DNA of 64,000 nucleotides from Ceratothoa steindachneri (taxonomy: Eukaryota; Arthropoda; Malacostraca; Isopoda; Cymothoidae). The notes beneath the pieces are model-generated. The model was not told where the DNA came from, ran no database searches, and was given only the letters and a program-made list of their open reading frames with translations. The DNA is taken from contig OZ018324.1 in NCBI GenBank assembly GCA_963969495.1, positions 163,192,495 through 163,256,494 on the forward strand. Reading direction: 5' to 3'. The translations under genes and the position numbers were made by a program. Shown piece after piece: positions 41,975 through 55,922 of the stretch. The first letter of the stretch is position 1; every line of letters starts with the position of its first letter.

Positions 41975-42486
41975 TGATCGTGACATGCTTTTTGTGGAAT
42001 TTTCGGGGGATTCTTTGAAAATGAAAAGAATTATCTATTATACTGTCTAATCTTAACCCATTTGCGATATGTATACACGAGAATAGACTGGAAAACCGCA
42101 TACTACGAAGTTTTACTGTTTTTAGCTTACCTGGCGGTGGTGGCGCGTTTTTCTTTCTAGGTTTTATTCGATATGTTCCCACTACGTCTCCACTGGTGAG
42201 AGTCGTAAATTTATCCAATTTTTAAACCGTTTATCTCAGCTCCCGCCTTTTTTAAAATCTTAGTTGATTTTAATGCAAGGAACCCTTTTTAGGGCGATTG
42301 ATTATGTAACACCAGATGTGTTTAATCGAATCGATTTAGCATTACACTCAATGTATACTTTTAACAAGGGACACGCCACATGTTATCATGTTATCTTTCT
42401 GACTTCAAATGGGAAGTAAAGGACAATTTGCATGCTAGTGGCCCTCTTTTAATTTTGCTGCCTAAGTCGTTGCTTACCACAACCAT
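41975..42486 (+). pseudogene. Endonuclease start (ORF2) of fragment G
   Basis: With one frame change the sequence reads LWNFRGFFENEK, SNLNPFAICIHENRLENR and SFTVFSLPGGGGAFFF, the start of an APE-type endonuclease in which the usual LQET is altered to IHENR. Stops appear by about 42225, and the segment is cut at 42486 by copy E. Confidence 0.5.
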
Positions 42487-43558
<1,072 letters not shown>

Positions 43559-43975
43559 TGTGTGTGTATTTGTAGACCGGTCGGGAATTAAACGGAAAGC
43601 CGTCAATTCAGATATCAATAAAAATTTGGCGACAATACAATAAAAAGGAACATTTCTTGTCCGGAAAAGGGATTAAGAGGAGACAGCTGTCAGGTGTTAT
43701 AAAATTTATATCAAGAAAGCGTCAAATTTAGACGCCATGAATCTATGACACGAGATGGGATTAACGTCGGTCAAGGAAATCCCGCCCTGCGGGCAGAGTT
43801 AAGCACGGCGTGCCTTTCTCCTGTCCTATATATAGAAGAAAAATGGAGAACGCAGACTCATTCTAGATTCTAACTCGCGATCTGAGTCTCCCCGTTATTA
43901 ATTACGTTTCGTTTAGCGTAGCAAAGCTCCCATCTTAACCTCCTAAGTCTTGTTTTGCTTTCTCTCGCTTTCCTG

Positions 43976-44033
43976 ACCGGTAGTAAGAAATTTCCCTGAC
44001 CTTACTCTGTCAGGGAAATTTCTTACTACCGGT
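43976..44033. repeat. Perfect 25-bp stem, 8-nt loop hairpin
   Basis: The left arm runs 43976-44000 (starts ACCGGTAGTAAG, ends TTTCCCTGAC), the loop is CTTACTCT, and the right arm at 44009-44033 is its exact complement. No T-run follows directly, so it is not a simple bacterial-type terminator. An unspoiled stem in otherwise decayed DNA suggests a recent or functional structure. Confidence 0.9.
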
Positions 44034-44059
44034 TTGTTTGTTCGTTTGGAATTAAACCT

Positions 44060-44308
44060 TTATTTGTTTACGGGATTCGTTTCAGTCCTTTCTCGATCAC
44101 AAGTCTTTGATAAGCCCAACCAAGCCGATATATATATTTGAGTATCTTTGGAGTCAGATACAAACTTAACGGCACCTGTCACTTCACCCCGGGGACAATA
44201 GGGACCTCGCAAAATATCCACGTCATTTTTAACCATAACTGGAGTAGTTACCGTTACCCTTCTGTACCAAAACACGGCATCCCTGGACGGCCTTTGTACT
44301 TCTACCAT
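44060..44308 (-). other. Unrecognised 82-codon open frame
   Basis: The minus-strand frame starts MVEVQRPSRDAVFWYRR and ends at a TAA at 44060. The open frame extends about nine codons upstream of the ATG (reading ...DDHGLHF), bounded by a stop. Composition is protein-like with alternating hydrophobic and polar residues, suggesting beta structure. No family is recognised. It could be the last exon of a gene, an element-encoded protein or chance. Confidence 0.2.
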
Positions 44309-44434
44309 GAAGTGTAACCCATGATCGTCCCTACATCACGCTATAAAGGTAACTAACGTGCCTTTCCTGCCTCAACCTTAACTGGCAACCCCTACTTCTC
44401 TACCAACAAACTGGTAACCGGTAATCGCTCCCTT

Positions 44435-44440
44435 TATACG
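44435..44440. repeat. Left target-site duplication of Gypsy-2
   Basis: TATACG here is repeated at 54860-54865, immediately outside the 3' LTR. Confidence 0.8.
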
Positions 44441-46248
<1,808 letters not shown>

Positions 46249-46253
46249 TAAAT

Positions 46254-46262
46254 TGGTGACCC
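46254..46262 (+). promoter_or_regulatory. Putative primer-binding site of Gypsy-2
   Basis: TGGTGACCC begins 6 nt after the 5' LTR. TGG at this position fits pairing to a tRNA 3' CCA, the usual primer for minus-strand synthesis. The particular tRNA is not assigned. Confidence 0.6.
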
Positions 46263-46304
46263 TTTATTAGTGATCGAAAATCGAGTAAGAAAAAATAATA
46301 TAAG

Positions 46305-47155
46305 ATGGATTCAAGAACAACCGAACAAATATTCCAAGAAGAAGCCGCAAACTCCACCATAGCCAAGCCTCCGATTTTCAACGACGCAGCGGTAGCTGGT
46401 TGGTTCAGAATCGTGGAAGCACAATTCCACATTGCAAAGATAACCAGAGAAGACACCAAATTCTTCCATACTTTTGCAGCACTACCAGCGGAAACAGTCG
46501 ATCGTCTCCCTGAAGCAGTTCCCTGAAATATACACAACTGAGGACTGAAGTTATCAGCCAATTTGAAAGGACTAAACCCGAATTATTCGAGAAATTGATA
46601 GCTTCATCTCCACTTCACGGACAACCATCGATGAAACTTGAAGATTTAAGGAAGACGACACTCCAAGTCGGCGTTAGTGAAGATATGGTGAGACATAAAT
46701 TCGTTCAATTTCTACCTCCGATCATCGCGACGCACAAGGAATTGACACTGACGCAGATAGGAAAATTGGTGGACGAACTAAGGCCGTTTTATAAACCTCA
46801 ATATGATAATGTAAGTAACAATAACATTTTTTCTATTCGTGAAGATAGTGCTAGTGATTACAATAGGCAGTGCGATAATTCGAATCGTAATGTGAAAACG
46901 CGAAGGATGCGCGGTCAATGTTCAATGGCGCGTACACTGGCACGAATAAATTTACAAATAAGCGCAATGATAGCGTACCCCTAGGACTTAAACCGTTTCG
47001 TAGCGTTCAAAAACCTTTAGTATGTCGAGCCCATTTATATTTTGGTCCAGAGGCGAAACATTGCAGGCCATGGTGCAAATGGCCTAAACGGGGAGAAAAT
47101 ATAGAAATCCTACCATCATCTAGACCCTCATCTCCTATTCCCTCGCAAAACTAGT
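46305..47155 (+). pseudogene. Gypsy-2 gag
   Basis: It starts at the ATG at 46305 (MDSRTTEQIFQEEA). The capsid N-terminal part reads WFRIVEAQFHIAKITREDTKF, characteristic of Mag/412-type gag. A stop near 46526 and frame changes separate it from a second segment (46595-46984) containing MVRHKFVQFLPP. The end carries CRAHLYFGPEAKHCRPWC (about 47030-47085), a Cys/His motif typical of this gag type in place of a standard CCHC knuckle. Inactive because of stops. Confidence 0.8.
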
Positions 47156-48050
47156 AAGGTGTGCTGAAATTAATGCGACGACCGGTATGCCAATGTTAAT
47201 CAATGTCGCTATTAAATTAAATGGAAAGAAAGGCGAATTCCTTATAGACACTGGCGCAAGCGTCTCGATTATTCCCATCAACCTCGTACAGTATTGCGAA
47301 ATGAGAAAGTAGAGTGTAAATATTGCTACAGACAACGGTGCTAAGATAAAAGTACACGGTGAAGTCATGCTAGACATAGTCATAGCAAGTTTACGCCGTA
47401 CCGTCAATTGCATAGGTGGTCGTTATCGCGATAAATTATCACGATGACGATATCAGGTTATCGGTTATCCGATATTTTTTTACACGTTATAGATTCATCG
47501 GTATCACCGATACTTTTGGTTCCAAACTAGCGATAATCGATAATTTCAGTTTTTGGTTCCAGTTTAGCACAGGGGCGAGCCGCGCGTACCTTGGAGGCAG
47601 AAATAGGTAGGTCCAAGCTGGGAGGAGGATCCTCAAAACCTATAAGGAGATGAAGGAGAGCCTCACCAGGTAAGAAACTAAGAAACAGTATTCAAATATT
47701 CTTACTATTGTATTATAAAATAACTCTATATATAGTCAATAATCAATATTGTATTATAATTTCAGATTTAGCGATTTATCGGTTATCATCTTATCGGGTG
47801 ATAACTTTATTGCCAGTTATCGGTTATCGCCGATAAGGTTATCATTATCGATTTATCGGTTATCATGATACATTTTTTCGTTATCGCGCCCATCTATGTT
47901 CAATTGGATGTTCGTAGTCGCAGACATAACATCACCCATTCTAGGAGCAGATTTTCTCGCTCATTACGATCTTTCGGTAGACTGTGGTCAAGGCATTCTA
48001 GTAGACAAATGCACCAAATTATCTTCTAAAATTAAACAGTCTAAGCCCCG
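47156..48050 (+). pseudogene. Gypsy-2 protease, split by a MITE
   Basis: The aspartic protease active site FLIDTGASVSIIP has its Asp codon at 47247-47249. The domain continues to 47410, is interrupted by the 488-bp MITE, and resumes at 47907 with VVADITSPILGADFLAHYDL, the C-terminal half containing the conserved GADFL. One stop (TAG near 47312) lies before the insertion. The frame is continuous across the insertion when one 8-bp repeat is removed. Confidence 0.8.
47411..47898. mobile_element. hAT-like MITE in the Gypsy-2 protease
   Basis: The ends CATAGGTGGTCG and, at the right, CGCCCATCTATG are imperfect inverted repeats. Flanking octamers GTCAATTG (47403-47410) and TTCAATTG (47899-47906) differ by one base, as expected of an 8-bp hAT duplication. 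The interior is packed with repeats of GATAA/TTATC (for example TTATCGGTTATC at several places on both sides). No transposase. Confidence 0.8.
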
Positions 48051-48099
48051 TTAGTCTCTATAATTATCAATGACCTTTCACACATCCCCGAAAAATGCA

Positions 48100-49330
48100 A
48101 GTCAGTGGTTTAGAAATTCAACTCGATATGCAACCCGCAAAAAGTAGACGTCGTTAATCCTCCACCAAATTCCGTGTTTCATACCATTGAGACAGGAAGT
48201 TTACCACCAACTTTTGCTTGCTCAAGACCCCTTTCTATGGAAAAGCTGCAATTTGCCAAAGCAACTTTTGCTTCTCTATTGAAAGAATGCATAGTGAGGC
48301 CTTCAAGATCACCATGGGCATCACCGATTCACATGGTGCAAAAGAAAAATTCAAAAGAATACAGAGTGGTGGGTGATTTTCGCTCGCTTAACGCGATCAC
48401 CAAGCCCGATCATTATCCTCTCCCTAGAATTCAACCTATGGCTAATCATCTTCACGGCAAAACCATTTTTTTCCGTCTCGACCTAATTAGAGCGTACCAT
48501 CAAATCCCAACCAAATCCCAAGCAGATATAGAAAACAGCGTTGTCATAACTACATTTGGATTTGGGGAATTTCTAAGACTCCCATTTGGCTTGAAGAATG
48601 CCAGTTGCACTTTTCAACGCCATATGAACAGTATATTCCGTGATTTGGAATGTGTATTCGTCTATATCGACGACATTCTTAAATTTTCCGAAAACGAAGA
48701 AAAACACGTCGAGGATTTAGAAAAGGTATTTAAAATTTTAGCCTAAAACGGACTTCGTGTTTCAATAGAAAAATGCGAGTTCATGAGAACAGAAATTGAA
48801 TTCTTAGGACACCATATCTCAGACTCGGGAATAAAACCACCACCAAAAAAGATTTCAGAAATCTCTAATATGCCGTTACCGACCGACTACAAAGGATTAT
48901 GCCGTTATCTAGGCATGTTAGGTTACTATTGAAGAAATAGGCCTAATTTCACTTCAATTGCCGCTCCACTTACGGAATTGGCACGCATGCAACCAAAAGC
49001 TCCATGACTCATATAGAATGATGCCGCACGTGAGGCATTCCATAATACGAAGGCAGCCCTGGTAGAATCAATCACGCTAAAACATCCTCTCCCGAATGAT
49101 TCTCCGCATCAATTGGTGACTAATAGTTCCCAATATGCGGTGAGTGCTGCTCTTCATCAAATGGTGAATAGTTTTCCTCAACCTATAGCCTTTTATTCGA
49201 GCAAATTGAGCAAGACACAGCAAGTTTATTCAACATATGATCGCGAACTTTTGGTAGCATACCTAGCAGTCATACACTTCCGACACATGATCAAAGGTCG
49301 ACAGGTAACTGTGCACGGATCATAAACCAC
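48100..49330 (+). pseudogene. Gypsy-2 reverse transcriptase and RNase H start
   Basis: The main RT frame is 48174-48746, with PSRSPWASPIHMVQKK, RVVGDFRSLNAIT, FFRLDLIRAYHQI (first catalytic Asp), LPFGLKNASCTFQRHM and the palm box YIDD at 48663-48674. A stop at about 48745 is followed by the RT thumb (FLGHHISDSGIKPPPKK, about 48804-48855) and RNase H (QLVTNSSQYAVSAALHQ, about 49111-49160). There Asn-Ser stands where an Asp-Ala/Ser is usual, so the first RNase H carboxylate is lost. Inactive. Confidence 0.88.
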
Positions 49331-50256
49331 TTATTTCCGCTTTCTCATCACTGTTACGTGCGAAAAATGAGGGACAGCAAAGGAATTGGACAGTGATATT
49401 GGAGTACATCAACGACATAGCCTACATCCATGGAGAAAATAACGTAGTTGCTGACTGTCTGTCGAGAAACACCAACGCAGTCCTGGTAGACCCCCTTGAC
49501 CTTCAAACATTGGCAGCAGAACAAGCGAACAAGCCTTTTTCCATTTTCCAAGAATATTACCCTATGGTGTGATGTTTCCTCTCACTATCCCAGACGTTCG
49601 TTCCTTCGGTTTGCAGAAATTTCATTTTTAGCCAACTGCATAATCTATCACATCCCGGCATCAAAGTGTCCCTTAAATTAATTAAAACTAGATATTTCTG
49701 GCCAAATATGGACAGAGATATACGCTCATGGACGCGATGATGCATGTCATGTCTATCTGAAAAAATAAATCGACACACGAAATCCCCAGTTCTCCCCATC
49801 AATATTACAACGTCGAGATTTGAAACCGTATACATATATATCATGGCCAATCTTACCCGCCTAGTAATCGTTATATACTGTCATGCATTGACAGAGCCAC
49901 TAGATGGATAGAAGCAATACCGATTCTCGATATAAGCGCGGCGACGGTAGCTTTGTCCTTCTTAGACAGCTGGATTTTCCGCTTTGGAGTCCCTCTGTAC
50001 GTAATTACCGATCGAGGAACGCAGTTCGAGTCTGAACTTTTTAAGGAACTCTCGGCCCTCGTTGGTTTTCATCGTCTGAGAACAACGGCCTATAGACCGT
50101 CCACGAATGGATTAGTAGAAGGAGCACATCGTACTTTGAAGACTTCCATTATGACACGTAAACAAGGCTGGATAATGGCTCTTCCAATTGTTCTATTGAG
50201 AATCAGATCATTGCCCAACGAATCCGGTTTTTTCCCATTTACTGTTGTCACAGGTA
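49331..50256 (+). pseudogene. Gypsy-2 integrase, N-terminal and core part
   Basis: The zinc-binding H2C2 segment (HNLSHPG...TRYFWPNMDRDI...CMSC) lies at about 49642-49755. Core residues are Asp in CIDRATRW (codon 49890-49892), Asp in TDRGTQFES (50010-50012) and Glu in LVEGAHR (50118-50120), so the D-D-E triad is preserved although frameshifts and stops precede it. The frame is cut at 50256 by the pogo-like element and continues at 53108. Confidence 0.85.
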
Positions 50257-53107
50257 GGGAAAGTGGGGTAAGTTGAAACGTAGGGTAAGATGAACCACCC
50301 CTTGTGATCATGTGATCACAGATCGCATCTTGCTCTGATGATGTACATCCAAAGTCAATAGTAACCCCTTATCTCTTGTAGCAGATAGACGTTCTGATCA
50401 AGTGGCTCTTAGTTTTTACGACAAAAAACTGTTTCTTCCATCGAGAAGTAAAATATTGGAAGTTATGAATATCGTCAATTACTCTGGTATGTATTAGTTT
50501 TACTTTTGTCGCAAATTGATGGTGATTAGTTTAGTATTTGATCATTCTTCTGTCCATGTTTTCGATTGTAACAGTTTACACTACCATGTTTACAAACAAT
50601 TCATTTTAAATGGCCGCAGAGGGGTAAGATGAACCTTAAAGTTTGGAGTAAGATGAACAGATGGTTCATCTTACCCCATCATGTGTGAATTGTTATTTTG
50701 AAATCCTTAATTGATTTTAGATGCCACGAAAGTACATCAGAAAAACAGACCGGGCCTCTGTACCCCTCGATGTGATGAAAAGGGCCTCCTCTGCATTCAA
50801 CGATGGCACGCCCCTACAGAAATATCACGAAATTTTAACATCGACCGTGCCACACTGCGTCGCTTCATTGTGAAATGAAGGACAAACAGCTCAAGACATC
50901 CTAACTGGATATAGTAGAGTGTCTCAAAGTAGGTGTGTGTTTCCACTGCAGATGGAGAATGACCTGGCGCAGCATATTAAAGAATTAGACGATCAGTTCC
51001 ATAGTTTGAGTGTGGCGAAATGTAGGGCACTCGCCTATGAATTTGCGAAACGGAATGTCACCCCAATTCTAGAAACCTGGGACAAGGAATAGAAAGCTGG
51101 GAAAGATTGGTTCTACTCATTCATGGATAGACACAAATTGCCTGTAAGAGCTCCAGAATCAACGTATCTAGCTCGGGCGACGGGCTTCAACCGCCATACT
51201 GTCAACCAGTTATATGATAATCTAGCAGCAGTGATGGACAAACACAAATTATCCGCTAATGATATATGGAAGCTCGATAAGACTGGCTGCACTACAGTAC
51301 AAAATCCCTGGAAAGTCGTCACCGAGAGAGGCAAAAAACAAGTAGGATCGCTGACATCTGCAGAACGTGGCGAATTAGTAACTATAAATGCTATGGGAAT
51401 GTGATTCTTCCATTGTTCGTGTTTCCCAGGGTGCATTTTCGAGATCACTTTTTCAACGGTGCCCCGACTGGCGCTATTGGGAGAGCATCACGTTCTGGTT
51501 GGATGAACGAAGAATTATTTTCAGACTTTATTCAGTATTTCATACAGCACGTCCGTTGTACCAAAGAGAAACCGGTATTGGTAATTCTAGATAACGTAGG
51601 ATCTCATATCACAATTAGAACTATCGACCTGGCTCGTGAGATTAGAGTTGTTTTACTTACGTTACCACCCCATACATCCCACCGATTACAGCCTCTCGAC
51701 AGAGCAGTGTATGGCCCTTTCAAGAAGGCATACAATGTAGCAATGGACGCCTGGGTTCGATCTCATCGAAGGAGTAAAGTTACTATATACTAGATTCCGG
51801 CTATCGTCGCTGAAGCTCAGCACTACACCATGTCACAGCGAAATATCAAGGCAGGCTTTGCAGCCAACGGTATCTATCCCTACAATAAGGATTTTTTTAC
51901 GGTTTACATGACACTGATAGTCACGGTGATGAAGTCAAAAATAATGCTGCGGGTCAAAAACCAGCCCCAGGTACAAGTGCAGGTAATATGAATACAATTC
52001 AAAATTCCCGCGCTATTCTGCTATTCGTCTCGCCGTCGGTGATATATCCCCTCCCTAAAGCTTAATCAAGAAAGACTAAAGGAGAAAGAAAGAAAAGGGT
52101 CACAAAAATACTGACTGATACGCCAGTCCGAGATGAAGTAGCAAAAGAGAAAGAGAAGAAAAATAGGCCTACCAAGGCGAATAGAGAAGTTGTGAATAAT
52201 TTGTTTAGTAAGAGACAGAAGTCAAGACAGACAGCATATCATGCCACTTCGGATGATAATAGTGAGGACGATGTGAGCGAGACCATAGATTCTGAGGACG
52301 ATATATCGGATGACGAGTTGATGGAAGGCGATTTCGTGGTAGTGAGCATTCATGGCATGAATGGAACCACACAAAGATCTATCGCAAGAGTCGATGTAAT
52401 CGATGGGGATGAAATCGAGGGAGTTTACATGAAGAGAATCCCGGGACTCATTGAGAGCTAACAAACCTTCATAATCGACCACAAAGATGAAGCATCATTC
52501 GATAAAAAAAGATATTATGGTGACACTACCAGCTCTGAAAAGTTTGCCTGGTAGTCTGCGAAAGTCAAACAAGTTGTATTCCCATGTGACTTGGGAGGAT
52601 TCAATCTCTCGTAGACTTGTTGATGGACATAAGTGCATTGTCAAGTAAAATCACTATACATTTTGTTAAATTTTCAAAAGGATTTTCTTTATTCTTCTAA
52701 TAGGATGTATGTGTATTAATGATAAATAAACATTTCTTATATCCCCTAAACATTTTGCTCAATTTTCCAAAGATTTTTTTTCATTTACTTCTAAAAAGAG
52801 GGTGTACTCATATGTATAATTATTGATAAATAAAAATTTGTAATATCCACTGTTGTGATATCATTTTGTTGATTTATTTCATGGTGTGGTTCAACTTACT
52901 CCCCTAAGTGGGGGTATGTTGAACCATTTAACACTTTTTTTAAAGCCCTTAAAAAGGTAAAAGATTAATCATGAGAAAATCTTTTTTTTATGGTGAAGGG
53001 TAAACGACAGCTGTTCAAATGAACACCGACAGAGACAATGTAACGTTAACAGGGAAGACACCAGGTCGAAAAATATAAAAAGTGGATCATCTTACCCCAC
53101 TTTCCTC
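50257..53107 (+). mobile_element. pogo/Tigger-like DNA transposon in Gypsy-2 integrase
   Basis: The terminal inverted repeats GGGAAAGTGGGGTAAG (left) and the complement of CTTACCCCACTTTCC (right) are bounded by TA at 50255-50256 and 53108-53109, the target used by pogo/Tc1 elements. The 2.85-kb interior encodes a DDE transposase of the pogo/Tigger/jerky type with frameshifts. Copies of GGTAAGATGAAC and its complement recur near both ends (50283, about 50625, about 50648, about 50667 inverted, about 52910 and 53087), probable transposase-binding sites. Confidence 0.88.
50721..52461 (+). pseudogene. pogo/Tigger-like transposase, frameshifted
   Basis: It starts MPRKYIRKTDRASVPLDVM at 50721, where the helix-turn-helix DNA-binding region (to about 51120) contains stops. 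The catalytic part is carried by overlapping frames 51123-51404 and 51401-51793. First Asp in KLDKTG (codon about 51276), second in LDNVGSH (about 51590) and third in LQPLDRAVYGPFK (about 51698), with 35 residues between the last two. The motifs TSAERGELVT and PPHTSHRLQPLD are diagnostic of the DDE_1 group. A C-terminal acidic frame (52192-52461) includes a run of Asp/Glu/Ser. The single frameshift near 51404 and several stops make it inactive. Confidence 0.88.
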
Positions 53108-53109
53108 TA

Positions 53110-53672
53110 CCTCTCTTCTTAATCCTAGACCACTTGTCACTTCCTCATCATCTTAAAGTAATTCAAAATTTGTGACTGAATTAGCGAAAACAATGACACA
53201 GATAGAGTTCGCTCAAATGTCTCAAGGACACTTACATGAGAAAACAAAAGTGTTCGTTCCTAAAGACTTGTGCAACGCTACGCATGTTTGGGTACGTGTC
53301 GATCGTATAAGAAAGCCGTTAGAAGCGCCATATGCTGGTCCATTCAAGGTTATCGCTCGAAACGATAAAGTGTTCGAAATAGAACTCCGTCATGGACGTG
53401 CTGAAACTGTGTCAATCGAAAGACTAAAACCTGTTAGAACGCCACAAATAAATCATAATTCTGTAAATAAGTATAACTATTCCGGCAATGACCATATCTC
53501 TGTAAATATCCCTGATGATATAAGTGATAGTGGAGTTAATGAAGATATTTCAATAGAGAATAGCGAATCTAATGTAAACAATAAAACAAATAATGATAAT
53601 ACTACAAATGTGTGTTCGCGTTCTGGTAGGCGAATAAAGTTTTTACGAAATCCGTGCTATCATCATTTTTAA
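53110..53672 (+). pseudogene. Gypsy-2 integrase C-terminal part
   Basis: It resumes directly after the pogo-like element. The frame 53172-53672 reads ELAKTMTQIEF, KVFVPKDLCNATHVWVRVD, PLEAPYAGPFKVI and TVSIERLKP, the chromodomain-less C-terminal domain common to 412/Mag-type elements. A long Asn/Ser/Asp-rich tail runs to the stop at 53672. This part alone is open, but a stop at about 53155 separates it from the core. Confidence 0.82.
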
Positions 53673-53929
53673 AGCATGTTATGTACCGATAGACTCATTG
53701 TGAACTAATAACCAAAGGCATTTCCTTATGTTCTCAAGACGTAAATATATAAATAAGAGTATAGAATATGGTTCGTTAACGCACACAAATATAAAGTACA
53801 CATGCGTTTGTAAAACTATATTATCTTATTCGAACTGGTGAACCCCGAACTATGCTTGTATATATGTGTAAATATGTTCATTATGTTCATATGATATTTA
53901 TATATTCTATATTAATGATATTAAGTATC

Positions 53930-53947
53930 TGTCTCAGGGGTAAGTAA
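53930..53947 (+). promoter_or_regulatory. Putative polypurine tract of Gypsy-2
   Basis: CAGGGGTAAGTAA lies directly before the 3' LTR. Position and purine richness fit the plus-strand primer site, although it is short and interrupted. Confidence 0.5.
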
Positions 53948-54255
53948 TGTGGTGCACACAATATGTGCACACACAAACCCATGAAGTATTAACATGTAGC
54001 GGGATATTTTAGAACCATTCCCATTTTGATTTCTTGAAAAGACCAAAGTCACAGTGAAAAGGTAAACTGGGAATGAGACTAATTATTCTGTGGTTACAAA
54101 AGGGAATCTTAAAATGGGTTAGGTCGATCGTAATGACACTTGGTGAGCATCAAATTACAACCACAACATTCTATTTTTATTTTTGTTGAGGAAGACGAAA
54201 AAAAGTGTTTGACCATTATTTCACCGTCTCACGAGAAAAAAAGGTTTTCAAAAGT

Positions 54256-54338
<83 letters not shown>

Positions 54339-54859
54339 TCAAGTATAAAACGAGCAAATCGAGGAGGAGTGAGATCATTCGAGAGGAATCATTTCGAGGA
54401 GCAGTTTCACATATCGCTCGCGGGTCATACCAATGAAGTCATTTACTCCGCATTAGAAGATGGCATTTACGCAACTGATCTTACATCAAGACGAGTCTTA
54501 TTCATTCTTCTTATTATCAAAAATAAGCTCGTGAAATCGATAATCATCTAATTCAAACTTCTCCTCCATTTGCTACCCCAAGCCACTAAATAAATAGAAC
54601 TGCAGTCTCCTTGTTTTCATCATCATTTTGCTCGAAGGCAAAATCATATCAGAATTCCTGCTCATCGCCCAGCTAAAAATATTCATCATTACCTTTTGGA
54701 GTCGGGTAATAATTTCTCAGAACGCTATCGTATTACCCAAATCCGGTTTAACGATCAACGTTTTGCAACAATCTTATGGGGATCACAGAACGAGGTGAAA
54801 TATAAATATATCTGGTGACCAACGAAGAGATCCTTTCATCATCACTCCCCCCCTCCCCA
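53948..54859 (+). repeat. Gypsy-2 3' LTR
   Basis: It begins TGTGGTGCACACAATATGTG and ends CTCCCCA. It has a duplicated GTGCACACA near the start relative to the 5' LTR. The TA microsatellite is at about 54260-54334. The tail (CGAAGAGATCCTTTCATCATC) matches the 5' LTR end. TATACG follows at 54860. Confidence 0.88.
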
Positions 54860-54865
54860 TATACG
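54860..54865. repeat. Right target-site duplication of Gypsy-2
   Basis: TATACG matches 44435-44440. Confidence 0.8.
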
Positions 54866-55003
54866 TATAAAACGTCCCAGGGCCCCTCTATACCCTAAAT
54901 CAGCCTCTGATTTCTCAATTGCTGACTCACGCTCGGAGATAATAGTCCAGGCTACTACTGAGCCATTTTCCCAACGCCTGCTTAGCCTACAATATCTCTC
55001 AAA

Positions 55004-55388
55004 ATGTCAACTAGTGACAAGAATGAATTTAGTGTCAGGACCTGCACGGTCCTAGTGGATAACTTCTTCCTAGGACCTGACGCCACAAACGAGTTCATTG
55101 CTTCCGTCATCAAAAGAAGTATTGACCGACCAACAACATAAAGTTGAGACGGTCAATATTTTTTAAAAAGTCATCTTCTCGATCTTTCCCACCGTTTAGG
55201 GATCCTAAGATAACTCTAAAACAGCAAACTCTACCAATGTTTATAAAATATGCAGGAACACGTGTACGAGTGTAAGAAAAAAAACACCCCACTCCAGTGA
55301 CATAACAACAGCAGATTTGCCCACTCCACAAAATATTGTAAGAGCACCGGGAATCCGTACTTTCGATGTGGACAATTGGGACACAATA
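55004..55388 (+). pseudogene. Gag/ORF1 remnant with zinc knuckle, target of copy F
   Basis: An ATG at about 55003 opens MSTSDKNEFSVRTCTVLVDN, followed by stops from about 55140. At about 55354-55383 the sequence reads YFRCGQLGH, the first three ligands of a CCHC knuckle. Copy F of the LINE is inserted immediately after the His codon. The element to which this belongs is not identified; an I- or Jockey-type ORF1 or a Gypsy gag are both possible. Confidence 0.45.
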
Positions 55389-55922
55389 CCCCCGTAAGGG
55401 GCGAAGCGATTTGCCATCCTGGCCGACGTGCTGATGGGACTCAGCGCCGCGTCCGACCCCAGCTTAGCCTCTACTCCGACTTTCAGACAGACTGTATTTC
55501 TTCCATACTTCGTCGCTTTTCATACAACCTCTCCCACAATTTTCTCTGGTCAGCCTCTAATTCTACAGGTAAGATGCTGACCATATTCACAGCCAACTAT
55601 CCCAGATCGGGGCTGAGGGGGAAAGGGACAATGTTATCTAACCCCTGAGCTCCGGTTTGGGATTGTGGGTTTTTAACAACCTGATTTATCCCCACCCATA
55701 CCTTCCTCACATCCCCTTTCCTTCTCACTTCACCATCTATCTTTGTTTTTACGCCGTGCCCAAGGTAGAGCCGCCATACTGAAGGACTGCCAGGTCACCA
55801 GGCGAGAGGGGTGGCCTTAAATGGCGGCACCTGGCTCTGCCAGGCCCATACGCACCCCTTGCAGAGCGGGCTACTGCGAGGTGGGATGAACGTTTGCTTC
55901 CCGTAAGAAAAAGAGGGTCACC

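Larger units (their letters stand above)
39300..42486 (+). mobile_element. Fragment G: divergent I-like LINE, 5' half
   Basis: It begins near 39310 with ACGCGGCGATTTTTG and GACGGGATCCAGCC, comparable to the leader blocks GCGCGGCGATTTG and GACGGGATCCAGC of copies A, C and D. ORF1-like sequence follows (from 40206), then a degenerate knuckle segment (about 40890-41010) and an endonuclease start (about 41985-42230). It is truncated at 42486 by the 5' end of copy E. A hAT-type MITE (39646-40062) sits in its leader. It looks like an older relative of the A-F family. Confidence 0.55.
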
